From: HO2-45-28 sp964412115
GTDB lineage: Bacteria > Patescibacteriota > Minisyncoccia > HO2-45-28
Direction of reading: 5' to 3'
Length of the DNA: 24,479 nt
Assembly: GCA_964412115.1 (NCBI GenBank)
Contig: CAYPMM010000011.1
Span: 1-24,479 of the forward strand
Made by a program: the position numbers and the translations under genes. Below the pieces are notes generated by a model. The model was not told the origin of the DNA and did no database searches. It saw only the letters and a program-made list of their open reading frames with translations. Below are positions 8,082 to 15,003 of the stretch, piece by piece; position 1 is the first letter of the stretch, and every line of letters starts with the position of its first letter.

Positions 8082-8170
8082 TGGTGCCGGGGGGGAGACT
8101 TGAACTCCCACGAAGTTTTACCTTCAACGGGGCTTAAGCCCGTCGCGTCTGCCAATTCCGCCACCCCGGC
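8082..8170 (-). tRNA. tRNA-Leu(UAA), CCA encoded
   Basis: On the minus strand the acceptor GCCGGGG (from 8170) pairs with CCCCGGC before discriminator A at 8085, followed by encoded CCA (8084-8082). The D stem is GCG/CGC. The anticodon stem ACGGG/CCCGT closes a loop CTTAAGC, giving anticodon TAA. A long variable arm is present, as expected for Leu. The 3' end of the HNH gene runs 47 bases into this tRNA. It is intact, unlike the tRNA-Leu fragment on the far side of that gene. Confidence 0.95.
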
Positions 8171-8603
8171 TTATTTTTTTTCTTCCTCTATGGCCAGATT
8201 GTAAGCTGTGGCAATTGGGACATAATATTTTTAAGTTTCTTAACCTATTGTCGTGTCTGTTTCCATTGCTGTGGTGAAGTTCCAGCGGCAAATATCCGTC
8301 CGCTGTTTTTTCTTCCCACCCGCATATCTCGCAGTGCTTTGGTTTAAGATTTACTGCAAAAAGACGGTTTTTTAATTTATAGCTCTGAAAGTTGCTTTCC
8401 TTAACAAGTATTTTTTCAATAGGAATGATTGGCTTGCCGATGCCACGCAATCCTAAATTCCACCCACGTCCTTTGAAATGAGATATGTCAAGGTTTGCTT
8501 CTCTAATATATTTTTTTATTTGAGTATAATTACCACCAGCCTCTCTTAATCCGAGTTTTAAAAGTACCTGTCTATAACTAAAAGACTCGTCTACGAACCT
8601 CAC
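8124..8603 (-). CDS. HNH endonuclease whose 3' end lies inside tRNA-Leu
   Basis: The protein has 159 aa and a GTG start. The N-terminal 60 residues form a helix-turn-helix-like domain (SYRQVLLKLGL, GGNYTQIKKYI, DISHFKGRGW) seen in many small HNH proteins. The HNH domain follows at about 90-140: CEICG, LELHHSNGNRHDNRLRNL, CPNCH. The zinc-binding cysteines and the catalytic His pair are all present. The last 16 codons and the stop are read from the tRNA-Leu gene, so the natural C-terminus (GRRDGLKPR) is tRNA sequence in protein frame. Upstream are a good promoter and a broken tRNA-Leu 5' half. A homing-type nuclease linked to the tRNA is the favoured role; the target is unproven. Confidence 0.85.
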   Translation of the reverse strand: MRFVDESFSYRQVLLKLGLREAGGNYTQIKKYIREANLDISHFKGRGWNLGLRGIGKPIIPIEKILVKESNFQSYKLKNRLFAVNLKPKHCEICGWEEKTADGYLPLELHHSNGNRHDNRLRNLKILCPNCHSLQSGHRGRKKISRGGGIGRRDGLKPR

Positions 8604-8643
8604 TAATTGCTTTGTTTGCCAACTTCTTTTTTTCTCTACCTAA

Positions 8644-8673
8644 ATTATAACAACAAAACGGCATACTTATCAA
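8644..8673 (-). promoter_or_regulatory. Sigma70-type promoter for the HNH gene
   Basis: On the minus strand TTGATA (8673-8668) is followed after 18 bases by TATAAT (8649-8644), about 40 bases upstream of the GTG start at 8603. It lies between the tRNA-Leu fragment and the HNH gene, so the cassette carries its own promoter. Confidence 0.65.
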
Positions 8674-8680
8674 AGTATTT

Positions 8681-8714
8681 ATTCACACACGTCTACCAAT
8701 TTCACCACCCGGGC
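8681..8714 (-). pseudogene. tRNA-Leu 5'-half fragment
   Basis: Reading from 8714 on the minus strand gives an acceptor strand GCCCGGG, TG, then a D arm GTG-AAATTGGTAGA-CGT of Leu type. After the anticodon-stem region (8687-8683) the similarity to a tRNA stops. No matching 3' half (variable arm, T arm, CCCGGGC acceptor) was found nearby. The sequence differs from the intact tRNA-Leu(UAA) at several positions, so it is not a simple local duplicate. It reads as the stump of a different tRNA-Leu gene, cut where the HNH element begins. Confidence 0.7.
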
Positions 8715-8771
8715 AACCGTTTACTTCCGCTGATATGATAACACATTCATGAAATTTTTCAACCGTTTTTG

Positions 8772-8843
8772 AGGCCTGGGCGAGAATTGCACTCGCGTAT
8801 AGAGGTTTTGCAGACCTCTGCCTTACTACTTGGCTACCAGGCC
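8772..8843 (-). tRNA. tRNA-Cys(GCA)
   Basis: The acceptor GGCCTGG (8843-8837) pairs with CCAGGCC, and the discriminator is U at 8772, as expected for Cys. The anticodon stem GAGGT/ACCTC closes a loop CTGCAAA, giving anticodon GCA. CCA is not encoded. It directly abuts the stop codon of rbfA (8844), so it is probably processed from the infB-rbfA transcript. Confidence 0.95.
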
Positions 8844-9179
8844 CTACTTACTACTTTTTAAAATTTCCTCAATTTTTTGACGGGCTCTCTCTCCGCCGTC
8901 GGCCCTAAATTCAAAAACCGGCATGTATCTAATTTTAAAATTTTTTTTCATATATTCATAGAAGTCGCGCTTCGCCTCTTTTAACAGCGCCAAAACCTCT
9001 TGTTCCCGTTTTTCGGGCCAGACGCTTATAAAAACGCGCGCGTCTTTCATGCCCGGACTTAGTTCTACTCTGGTTACGGTGGTTATGGTTTCTCTTGGAT
9101 TGATGCCGCGCTCGATAAAGTCGGCCGCCAATTTTTGTATGAGCGATAGCGCCCGATCAGGGCGTTTTGCGTTTGCCAT
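8844..9179 (-). CDS. rbfA: Ribosome-binding factor A
   Basis: This is a 111-aa KH-like small protein of RbfA length, which binds the immature 30S subunit and assists 16S rRNA 5'-end maturation in the cytoplasm. It shows the family's layout: an N-terminal helix (ALSLIQKLAADFIER), the TITRVELSPGMKDARVFISV-like strand region at about 32-53, and a C-terminal RYMPVFEFRADGGERARQKIEEIL helix (RxxPxLxFxxD type). The ATG follows the infB stop with no intervening base, the classic infB-rbfA order. tRNA-Cys begins right after its stop. Confidence 0.92.
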   Translation of the reverse strand: MANAKRPDRALSLIQKLAADFIERGINPRETITTVTRVELSPGMKDARVFISVWPEKREQEVLALLKEAKRDFYEYMKKNFKIRYMPVFEFRADGGERARQKIEEILKSSK

Positions 9180-10715
9180 TTATACTTCAGGTTTTATTTT
9201 TTCTTCTTCCACCACCTCCAATTCGTCCCCCTCGGCCAAGGCCAGTTTTGAAATAATTCTTAGGCCGAATTCTTTTCCCTCCTCAACTTCAGAAACCCTG
9301 GTTTTGTTTTGTTCCAGCTCCTGTATCCGGCCTTCGCCCAAAAAGTTTCCGCGTCTTTTGATTTTGAATTTTTTTCCGCTTAGAGCTACACCCGAAATTA
9401 CCCGGCCCCCGACTATCTGGTCTTTGGCTCCCTGCTTGAAGAGCTTGAGTATTTTTATCCGGCCAAGCTCTTTTTCAATTATTTCCTCGGGCAGTTTATC
9501 TCTTATCGTCACTTTAAGCCAGTCGGCTACCTCGTAGACTATGTCAAAACTCTTTACGGTAATACCGTATCTTTCGGCAAGATCTACGGCCGATTTTTCA
9601 ACCGCGACTTTAAAACCCACGACTATGGTGCTCAAAGACCCCGATGCCAGCTTTATGTCGTCTTCGTTTATGGGGCCTACGCCCGAGCGGATCATTTTTA
9701 TTTTCAGTTTTTCCGATTCAAGTTTTTTTATTTCTGCCTCCAGAGCTTCGGCCGATCCGGTTGTGTCCGCCTTGATTATTAACGGTATTTCAAAAATTTT
9801 TTCATCTCCTGCCGGCGTTTTCACGGCTTTTAAGGACGCGGTTTCGGATTTTTCCGAGGCTTCATTTGACAGGGCTTCGGCCTCTTTTTTTGAGCCGACC
9901 GTCTGAAAGGATGAGCCGGTATCCGGCAAAACGCCGAAACCGACAATTCTGACCGCTTGTCCGAAAAATGCCTCTTTTACGCCGTGTCCGGCGAAATCTT
10001 CAAAAATTCTTACGGGCGCGAATGTTTTTCCGGCAACGACAAATTCGCCCTGGCGCAAAACGCCGTTATGTATTATTAAAGTTGCCGCGTTTCCGCGCTT
10101 TGAGTCAAGATGGCTTTCAATTACAACGCCCGAAGCTTTGGCTATCGGGTCGGCTTTCAGGTCCTCAAGTTCTGATGTAAGAAGAACAATTTCCAAAAGA
10201 TTTTCAACGCCCTCGCCGGTTTTGGCCGAAATCGGAACCAGGGGGATTTTTCCGCCCCACTCTTCTATCAAGACGTTATGTTCCGATAAATCCTTTTTTG
10301 CTTTTTCAATGTTGGCGTTTGGTTTATCAATTTTGTTCAGCGCTACGACAAACGGAATTTCGGCCGAAATTATTGTTTCAATGGCTTCTTTTGTTTGCGG
10401 CTTTACTCCGTCGTCGGCCGCTACAACCAAAATAGCGATGTCGGCCACCTTGGCCCCGCGGGAGCGCATTTTGGAAAACGCTTCGTGCCCCGGGGTGTCA
10501 ATAAAAGTTATTTTTCTTGTTTCGCCTTCTTTCGTGCTTACGGTCGCTTCATAGGCGCCGATATGCTGGGTTATTCCGCCGGATTCTTTTTCGGCCACAT
10601 TCGTGCTCCGTATGCGGTCAAGAAGAGTTGTTTTCCCATGGTCAATATGGCCCATTACTACCACAATGGGCGGGCGCGCGACTGATTTTTCGTTTTGTGA
10701 TTCTTCTTTGGCCAT
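9180..10715 (-). CDS. infB: Translation initiation factor IF-2, short form
   Basis: This 511-aa GTPase delivers initiator tRNA to the 30S subunit. The GTP-binding motifs are complete: G1 GHIDHGKTT (21-29), the switch I segment SGGITQHIGAYEA, G3 DTPGHEAF near 73, G4 NKID near 128, and G5 SAKTG near 163. Domains II to IV follow, including the C-terminal initiator-tRNA-binding EF-Tu-like domain. The long N-terminal region of Escherichia coli IF-2 is absent: the G domain starts about 16 residues from the N-terminus. A run of acidic and alanine-rich residues near 275-300 is an insertion in domain II/III. It lies 18 bases after the DUF4446 gene and runs directly into rbfA. Confidence 0.97.
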   Translation of the reverse strand: MAKEESQNEKSVARPPIVVVMGHIDHGKTTLLDRIRSTNVAEKESGGITQHIGAYEATVSTKEGETRKITFIDTPGHEAFSKMRSRGAKVADIAILVVAADDGVKPQTKEAIETIISAEIPFVVALNKIDKPNANIEKAKKDLSEHNVLIEEWGGKIPLVPISAKTGEGVENLLEIVLLTSELEDLKADPIAKASGVVIESHLDSKRGNAATLIIHNGVLRQGEFVVAGKTFAPVRIFEDFAGHGVKEAFFGQAVRIVGFGVLPDTGSSFQTVGSKKEAEALSNEASEKSETASLKAVKTPAGDEKIFEIPLIIKADTTGSAEALEAEIKKLESEKLKIKMIRSGVGPINEDDIKLASGSLSTIVVGFKVAVEKSAVDLAERYGITVKSFDIVYEVADWLKVTIRDKLPEEIIEKELGRIKILKLFKQGAKDQIVGGRVISGVALSGKKFKIKRRGNFLGEGRIQELEQNKTRVSEVEEGKEFGLRIISKLALAEGDELEVVEEEKIKPEV

Positions 10716-10733
10716 ATTTTTTTGCGTTTTGCC

Positions 10734-11204
10734 TTAAGCATACCGGCCCAAGGCTTTTTCAATCGCGCCCTTTTCTTCGTCTGAAAGCCGGTATTGCGAT
10801 TCGCCGGCTGTTATCGGTTTGGCATAAATCCGGCTTTGTTCCCGGCCGTAAAGCCCCGATACCACAAATCCGTTTCTTTGTTCGTCCAGCACCGCGATTG
10901 AAAAACTCTGGTCCCCGCCGATTCCGTCGTAAGGATTGAAGCGGACCACGCCCAGATGCTGGGCGCTTCTGGAAACTCTTTTTTCAAGATGGGCCAGAAA
11001 CTCGTCAATTTCTTTTTCTTTCTCGGTAAAATATTTAAGCGAGTCCTGAACTTCGGACAGCACATTCTGCAAATCATCGGCCTTGCTTCCGCGAAAAAGT
11101 TTTTTAAGCCGGAGTTCAAGAAACGCCAGCCAAACCAGAGCCGCAAGCGACAAAGTTGCCGCCGCAAGCGCTATCCAAGTTGCGTAATTTGAGCTTAAAA
11201 TCAT
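10734..11204 (-). CDS. DUF4446 family membrane-anchored protein
   Basis: The protein is 156 aa from the ATG at 11204. The frame extends 34 codons further upstream, but that part is basic and unlike the family, whereas the chosen start begins directly with a membrane anchor (residues 6-27). A coiled-coil-like charged segment follows (about 45-90). Then comes the DUF4446 core: HLGVVRFNPYDGIGGDQSFSIAVLDEQRNGFVVSGLYGRE and the terminal SQYRLSDEEKGAIEKAL. Its function is not known. It leads the infB-rbfA run. A TATAAT hexamer on the minus strand (11246-11241) may be its -10 site, without a clear -35. Confidence 0.82.
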   Translation of the reverse strand: MILSSNYATWIALAAATLSLAALVWLAFLELRLKKLFRGSKADDLQNVLSEVQDSLKYFTEKEKEIDEFLAHLEKRVSRSAQHLGVVRFNPYDGIGGDQSFSIAVLDEQRNGFVVSGLYGREQSRIYAKPITAGESQYRLSDEEKGAIEKALGRYA

Positions 11205-11304
11205 GTCTATCAATATAGCCCATCTTGTCCCTTTTGTCGAATTATAATATTTTGGGTACCAGTTTTTGTTCCGCCGCCGCAGAATATTTACAGAAAAAAT
11301 TTCC

Positions 11305-11337
11305 AAAAAACACCCGCGCTTGATGCGGGTGTTTTTT
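11305..11337. terminator. Strong hairpin terminator, bidirectional
   Basis: A perfect 13-bp stem (11305-11317 with 11325-11337, loop of 7) has six A:T pairs at its base, leaving T6 on either strand. It separates the tRNA-Ser side from the DUF4446-infB operon and can end transcription arriving from the right on the minus strand. Confidence 0.75.
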
Positions 11338-11343
11338 AAATTG

Positions 11344-11425
11344 GCGGAGGCGGTGAGATTCCTCTTGTCTCGCTGTCGCTCGACTGCGAGTCGCGATTGC
11401 CGTCAGGCAATCGTTCGAATCTCAC
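11344..11425. repeat. Copy of the tRNA-Ser 3' end with hairpins (att-like)
   Basis: Bases 11344-11361 are identical over 18 bp to 11480-11497, the 3' end of tRNA-Ser(CGA). The part GTGAGATTC (11353-11361) also pairs perfectly with GAATCTCAC at 11417-11425, and inside that lies a second perfect 8-bp hairpin (11394-11401 with 11406-11413). A direct repeat of a tRNA 3' end just downstream of the tRNA is the usual trace of integration at a tRNA gene. No ORF is present between the copies, so if it is an insertion it is a very small or decayed one. Confidence 0.6.
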
Positions 11426-11446
11426 TAAGCTTTCAATAATGCCAAA

Positions 11447-11470
11447 TTTTAATATCGGATGATATTAAAA
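11447..11470. terminator. AT-rich perfect hairpin downstream of tRNA-Ser
   Basis: Ten perfect base pairs (11447-11456 with 11461-11470, loop GGAT) lie 10 bases beyond the 3' end of tRNA-Ser. On the minus strand the stem ends in TTAAAATTT, so it is a plausible but weak terminator or a 3'-processing signal. Confidence 0.45.
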
Positions 11471-11480
11471 TTAGTCATTG

Positions 11481-11567
11481 CGGAGGCGGTGAGATTCGAA
11501 CTCACGATGCCCTTTCGGACATACTGGTTTTCGAAACCAGCCCATTCAACCGCTCTGGCACGCCTCC
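11481..11567 (-). tRNA. tRNA-Ser(CGA)
   Basis: The acceptor GGAGGCG (11567-11561) pairs with CGCCTCC, and the discriminator is G at 11481, as for Ser. The anticodon stem CTGGT/ACCAG closes TTCGAAA, giving anticodon CGA. A class II variable arm follows, then the T arm GTGAG-TTCGAAT-CTCAC. CCA is not encoded. Confidence 0.95.
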
Positions 11568-11617
11568 AAAATACTCAATCCATTGAGTCTATCAAAAATA
11601 AACCTTAAAGAAAAGAT

Positions 11618-11776
11618 TTACTTCGGCGCCCTAAGTCCCCAAATACCAAGAGTAAGCGAGGCGACGATGGCTATTCCTATTATATAATCCGGCTTAACCG
11701 TTACGCGCACGAGTATGGTGTAAGCGGCCATAAGCCAGATTAAAACTATCGTTATTGCGAGCCAAGGGTATTTCAT
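11618..11776 (-). CDS. 52-aa two-helix membrane protein (paralog A)
   Basis: This short ORF (ATG 11776, TAA 11618-11620) encodes a 52-aa protein starting MKYPWLAITIVLIWLMAAY. It has two hydrophobic helices (about 4-23 and 31-48) joined by a short polar loop (RVTVKPD) and ends in RAPK. It aligns with the ORF at 13377-13535: M-K/R-YPW, TIV.IWL, the loop proline and the second helix are shared. The two copies bracket the UbiB-like gene on the same strand, which strongly supports translation of both. No named family is recognised. Confidence 0.75.
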   Translation of the reverse strand: MKYPWLAITIVLIWLMAAYTILVRVTVKPDYIIGIAIVASLTLGIWGLRAPK

Positions 11777-11811
11777 GCCAAATTTTTAATTTCTAACGAC
11801 TAATTACTAAA

Positions 11812-13368
11812 CTAACTGACCTCTTTAATTCTATCATATAATTCGGGATATTTTTCCGCCAGAGCGGTAATAATGTTCATGAGCCGTTCGCGCGCGGCGT
11901 AATGATGTTCTTCAATTCTGGTTGATGTTTCACCCTCCTTTTCCGGCGATACTCCGGACAGGCTCAAACTCTCAAGGGTGTTAAGCCGGGCCGTTTCTTC
12001 CTGGTGTTCCGGAGTCTTGTTTTTGATGTCTTCTGCGGTGTGGCGTTCAAAAAAAATTTTAACCGCCTGAACCATATTAAAATTATTGTCCAGCCGCAAA
12101 CAAACCATGTCTATAATTACAAGTGAACGCAAAAAGGCGATGACGTCTTGCGGGAAGCCGAGTTTGTATTTTTCAACCGCCTTGGCTATCCTCAAAAACG
12201 CCCTAGCCGAACTTCGCTTGGCAATATCCGCGTCTTTGGCTCCCGCGAAAAAATTCCAGTCTTTAAGGATGGGCGCCATATCTTCGGTAAGGCGGCTGGT
12301 TACGAACTCAAGAACCGTCTCGTAAGTTTTTTGGATTTTCTGGTCGCTCTCTATTACCTCGCCGTATTCTCTCATGAGCCGCTCGTTTAAAAATTCCACG
12401 ATTCCTTCGGCACTTTGCCGGAAATCAAGCTCCACAGCTCCTTGAATAAAACGTAAAAGCCCGGAGTTGTCGTAATTTGAGCGCCCGATTATTCCGAAGT
12501 CAATAAAACCGATCCGGCTTTCGGGAAAAATCATTAAATTTGCCGGATGCGGGTCGGCGTGAAAAAACCCGTCAATAAAATATTGGCGCATTAAATCGCC
12601 CACGAAAGCGTTTGAGGCCTTGAGCAAATCAATATTTTTTTCGGCCAAAGCTTTTTTTAAATCCTCCGGACGCGTTTGGAGATAAACCATTATCTTTTTT
12701 ACCTGGCTTCCGTCAATGAATTCCTGAACCAAAATTTTCTTTGTGGCAAATTCGGAATAATTTTTTGGAATGACCACGTTTTCAAGGTTATGTTTTTTGG
12801 CGTGGTCATAAAGAATTTTATTGTTTTCCGCCTCTATTCTATAATCAAGTTCGTCTGCAAGCCACTTTTTGAGCCGGATTAAAACCTCTTTAAACGGCAC
12901 GGATTTTAAAATCCCCAGAAAATCAAAAAAATAAAAAACTGCTTTTAGAAAAAAAAGGTCGGCTTTGATGAATTTTTCGCTGTCCGGTTTTTGAATTTTT
13001 ACGGCCACATTTTCCCCGCCCAAACTCGCCTTGTAAACCTGCGCGAAAGAAGCCGAGCCGACAGGTTCCGGTTCTACGCGCCCAAAAACATCCTCTATTT
13101 TTTTACCGGTTTCTTTTTCAAAAACCGCGAACATTTTTTCGTTTTCAACTATTTTTGCGCTGTCCAGCAAGTCCAAAAGGCCGGAGGCGTAGCTGAAAGG
13201 CAAAATATCAAAACGCATTGCCAGAACCTGGCCGAGCTTTACGTAAACTCCGCCCAGGTCTTCAAATAAAAGCCGAAGCTTGGTCGGTCCGTCAGCCCGC
13301 CCGAAAAGATGTTTAATTAAAATTATCGGCAAGGAAAAAATCCGGCCGATGAAAATCAAAAAAGTCAT
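11812..13368 (-). CDS. ABC1/UbiB atypical kinase-like protein
   Basis: The protein has 518 aa. It carries the UbiB-specific KxGQ motif (KLGQ, 44-47), the alanine/serine-rich loop EPVGSASFAQVYKA (about 101-114) that replaces the usual glycine loop, the VAVK lysine (121-124), the ExD block DELDYRIEAEN, the HADPHPANLMIF catalytic loop and the metal-binding DFG. Family members are ATPases or kinases acting at membranes on lipid and quinone biosynthesis; the substrate here is unknown. The N-terminus (1-23) is hydrophobic. The C-terminal pair of membrane helices common in UbiB proteins is missing: the tail is charged (EKEGETSTRIEEHHYAAR). The gene lies between two small two-helix membrane proteins that might supply that module. 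Confidence 0.92.
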   Translation of the reverse strand: MTFLIFIGRIFSLPIILIKHLFGRADGPTKLRLLFEDLGGVYVKLGQVLAMRFDILPFSYASGLLDLLDSAKIVENEKMFAVFEKETGKKIEDVFGRVEPEPVGSASFAQVYKASLGGENVAVKIQKPDSEKFIKADLFFLKAVFYFFDFLGILKSVPFKEVLIRLKKWLADELDYRIEAENNKILYDHAKKHNLENVVIPKNYSEFATKKILVQEFIDGSQVKKIMVYLQTRPEDLKKALAEKNIDLLKASNAFVGDLMRQYFIDGFFHADPHPANLMIFPESRIGFIDFGIIGRSNYDNSGLLRFIQGAVELDFRQSAEGIVEFLNERLMREYGEVIESDQKIQKTYETVLEFVTSRLTEDMAPILKDWNFFAGAKDADIAKRSSARAFLRIAKAVEKYKLGFPQDVIAFLRSLVIIDMVCLRLDNNFNMVQAVKIFFERHTAEDIKNKTPEHQEETARLNTLESLSLSGVSPEKEGETSTRIEEHHYAARERLMNIITALAEKYPELYDRIKEVS

Positions 13369-13376
13369 GGCGGTAT

Positions 13377-13535
13377 TTACGCGGCGCTCTTAAAGCCGAT
13401 TATCGCGAGCACTACGCTGGTTATGACGCCGGCAAGATACAGGCTCGTGGGATCAAGGCGAGTGTCGTTATATAAAATAAGGGCAATCGCGAGCCAGATG
13501 CCGACTATTGTGACCAATGTCCACGGATAACGCAT
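13377..13535 (-). CDS. 52-aa two-helix membrane protein (paralog B)
   Basis: ATG at 13535, TAA at 13377-13379, 52 aa, beginning MRYPWTLVTIVGIWLAIAL. Two hydrophobic helices (about 5-21 and 31-48) flank a polar loop (YNDTRLDPTS). It has the same length and pattern as the ORF at 11618-11776, so the two are paralogs. The stop lies 8 bases before the UbiB-like start, which implies cotranscription and possible translational coupling. Function is unknown; a membrane partner for the UbiB-like protein is inferred from position and topology. Confidence 0.78.
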   Translation of the reverse strand: MRYPWTLVTIVGIWLAIALILYNDTRLDPTSLYLAGVITSVVLAIIGFKSAA

Positions 13536-13545
13536 ACAGACATTT

Positions 13546-13578
13546 TAGCATTGACTTTAATATTTTCAATGCTAGGTT
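13546..13578 (+). promoter_or_regulatory. Promoter with overlapping inverted repeat
   Basis: TTGACT (13551-13556) and TAGGTT (13573-13578) are 16 bases apart, and TGC before the second hexamer gives an extended -10. A perfect 9-bp inverted repeat (13546-13554 with 13566-13574, spacer 11) covers the -35 and touches the -10. That geometry fits an operator for a dimeric regulator. It lies between divergent transcription units, 35 bases before the aminotransferase ATG. Confidence 0.5.
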
Positions 13579-13613
13579 AAAAGCGGAGAAAGCAGTTTGA
13601 AAAGGGGAGAAAA

Positions 13614-14915
13614 ATGTCTAAAAAGCCGGTTTTGGGGCCAAAGACGGCAAAAGAGAGCAAGCGCGCGAAAAAACTGATTGCGCCAACAACACAGAACTTT
13701 GACTTTGTTCCGGGCATAACGCGGGGCGTTACCTCATGCTGGGTTAAGAACGAGGACGGGGCGGCATATTTTGACGCCCATTCCGGACCCGGTGTTTTCA
13801 ATATAGGCCATCGCCATCCGGCTCTTGAAGAAGTTAAACGAACTGCTGTTTTCGGTTACGGAGCGAACGAATATCCCAGCGACGAATCTAACAAGTTGGC
13901 GGAAAGACTGGCATCTCTTTCGCCCGGGAACTTTGATAAAAGAGTTTTCTTTTCCTCGTCCGGAACCGAATCGGTTGAAGCCGCGATTCGCGCCGCGCAG
14001 GTTCACAAGCGTTCGCCGACGATGATGGCTTTTGAAGGCGCTTTTCACGGACGGACCTTGGGCGCGCGCACTTTAACTGACCGCGCGCATGTAACCAGAT
14101 ACTCCTATCCGGCCTTTCCGGTTATTCGTCTGCCGTTTCCGGAAGAGCGCACAGAAATGGGCCGTGCGGACAATTTTATGAAATGCGTAAGGCGAATGCT
14201 TGCGACTAAAAATCTTGAAGAAGTGGCCGCTATTTTCTGGGAGCCGATCCAGGGAGAAGGCGGAGTCAGAATCACAAGTCTTCCGGCTTTTAAGGCGCTA
14301 ATGAACGAAATTATTCTGCCTAACAGAATTTTACTTGTGGCCGACGAAGTTCAGACATTTAGCCGTACCGGAAAATGGTTTGCATCGGAACATTTTGATG
14401 TTCAGCCGGACATTATTTGCGTGGCCAAAGCTCTTGGCGGAGGCGCGCCGATAGGGGCGACAATAATGCGCGAAGGCGTCTGCTGGCCCGAAGGCGGGCT
14501 CTACTCCAATACTTGGGGCGGAAATCCTTTTTGCTGCGCCTGCGCTCTTGCGACCCTGGACGTTTTGAAAAACGAAAATTTGGTTGGGCGCTCCGGCGTT
14601 ATCGGCAAAATTTTTAGGGCAGTTTTTGACAATGCGCTGTCCGAACTCGTGAAAAATAAAAGGCACAATGCGAAAATAGAAGTCTCCGGCATGGGTCTTA
14701 TGCTGCGGATTGATTTTAAAGATTTGGAAGGGAATCCGCTTACTGATTTGCGAAATAAGGTCAAAAAAGAAGCATTTAATCGCCGTATTCTTCTCATGTC
14801 TGCCGGCGATTCGGCTTTGCGCGTAATGCCCCCGCTTGTTGTTTCGGAAGAAGAAATAAGGGGGCTGGCTCGTGAGCTTGCCGAATCCGTTGCCTCTGCC
14901 GTAAAAAATTTATAA
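13614..14915 (+). CDS. Class III PLP-dependent aminotransferase
   Basis: The protein has 433 aa, with a GGGGAG ribosome-binding site 5 bases before the ATG. Class III features in order are FNIGHRHP (about 62-69), the phosphate-binding SSSGTESVEAAI (114-125), FEGAFHGRTLGA (140-151), the ADEVQTF aspartate contacting the PLP pyridine N (D244), and the Schiff-base lysine in CVAKALGGGAPIG (K272). The family moves amino groups from omega- or alpha-amines to a keto acid. The sequence looks closest to 4-aminobutyrate or acetylornithine-type enzymes, but the substrate cannot be set from sequence alone. It stands alone between its own promoter and terminator, so gene context gives no pathway. Confidence 0.9.
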   Translation: MSKKPVLGPKTAKESKRAKKLIAPTTQNFDFVPGITRGVTSCWVKNEDGAAYFDAHSGPGVFNIGHRHPALEEVKRTAVFGYGANEYPSDESNKLAERLASLSPGNFDKRVFFSSSGTESVEAAIRAAQVHKRSPTMMAFEGAFHGRTLGARTLTDRAHVTRYSYPAFPVIRLPFPEERTEMGRADNFMKCVRRMLATKNLEEVAAIFWEPIQGEGGVRITSLPAFKALMNEIILPNRILLVADEVQTFSRTGKWFASEHFDVQPDIICVAKALGGGAPIGATIMREGVCWPEGGLYSNTWGGNPFCCACALATLDVLKNENLVGRSGVIGKIFRAVFDNALSELVKNKRHNAKIEVSGMGLMLRIDFKDLEGNPLTDLRNKVKKEAFNRRILLMSAGDSALRVMPPLVVSEEEIRGLARELAESVASAVKNL

Positions 14916-14920
14916 TTTGA

Positions 14921-14950
14921 ATCCCCCGACTTTCGGGGGATTTTTGTTTT
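14921..14950 (+). terminator. Intrinsic terminator of the aminotransferase gene
   Basis: A 9-bp GC-rich perfect stem (14921-14929 with 14933-14941, loop of 3) is followed by TTTTGTTTT, immediately after the stop at 14915. Confidence 0.85.
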
Positions 14951-14975
14951 AGCTTGCCAAGAGTTTGTTGAGCGG

Positions 14976-15000
14976 ACTTGCCCTGAGCGTAGTCGAAGGG
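14976..15000. repeat. Interspersed repeat, copy 1 (intergenic)
   Basis: The 25-bp stretch beginning ACTTGCCCTGAGCG matches 20948-20972 at 21 of 25 positions. Its type (GAGCG-N-AGTCGA-GGG) is the kind of short GC-rich palindromic element found scattered in intergenic DNA of many bacteria. The related GAGCGG just before it (14970-14975) suggests the copy extends slightly to the left. Confidence 0.7.
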
Positions 15001-15003
15001 TGT

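Noticed and set aside
8171..8714. Intron-split tRNA-Leu
   Set aside because: The intact tRNA-Leu has a different acceptor sequence from the fragment and is complete by itself, so the two do not form one tRNA.
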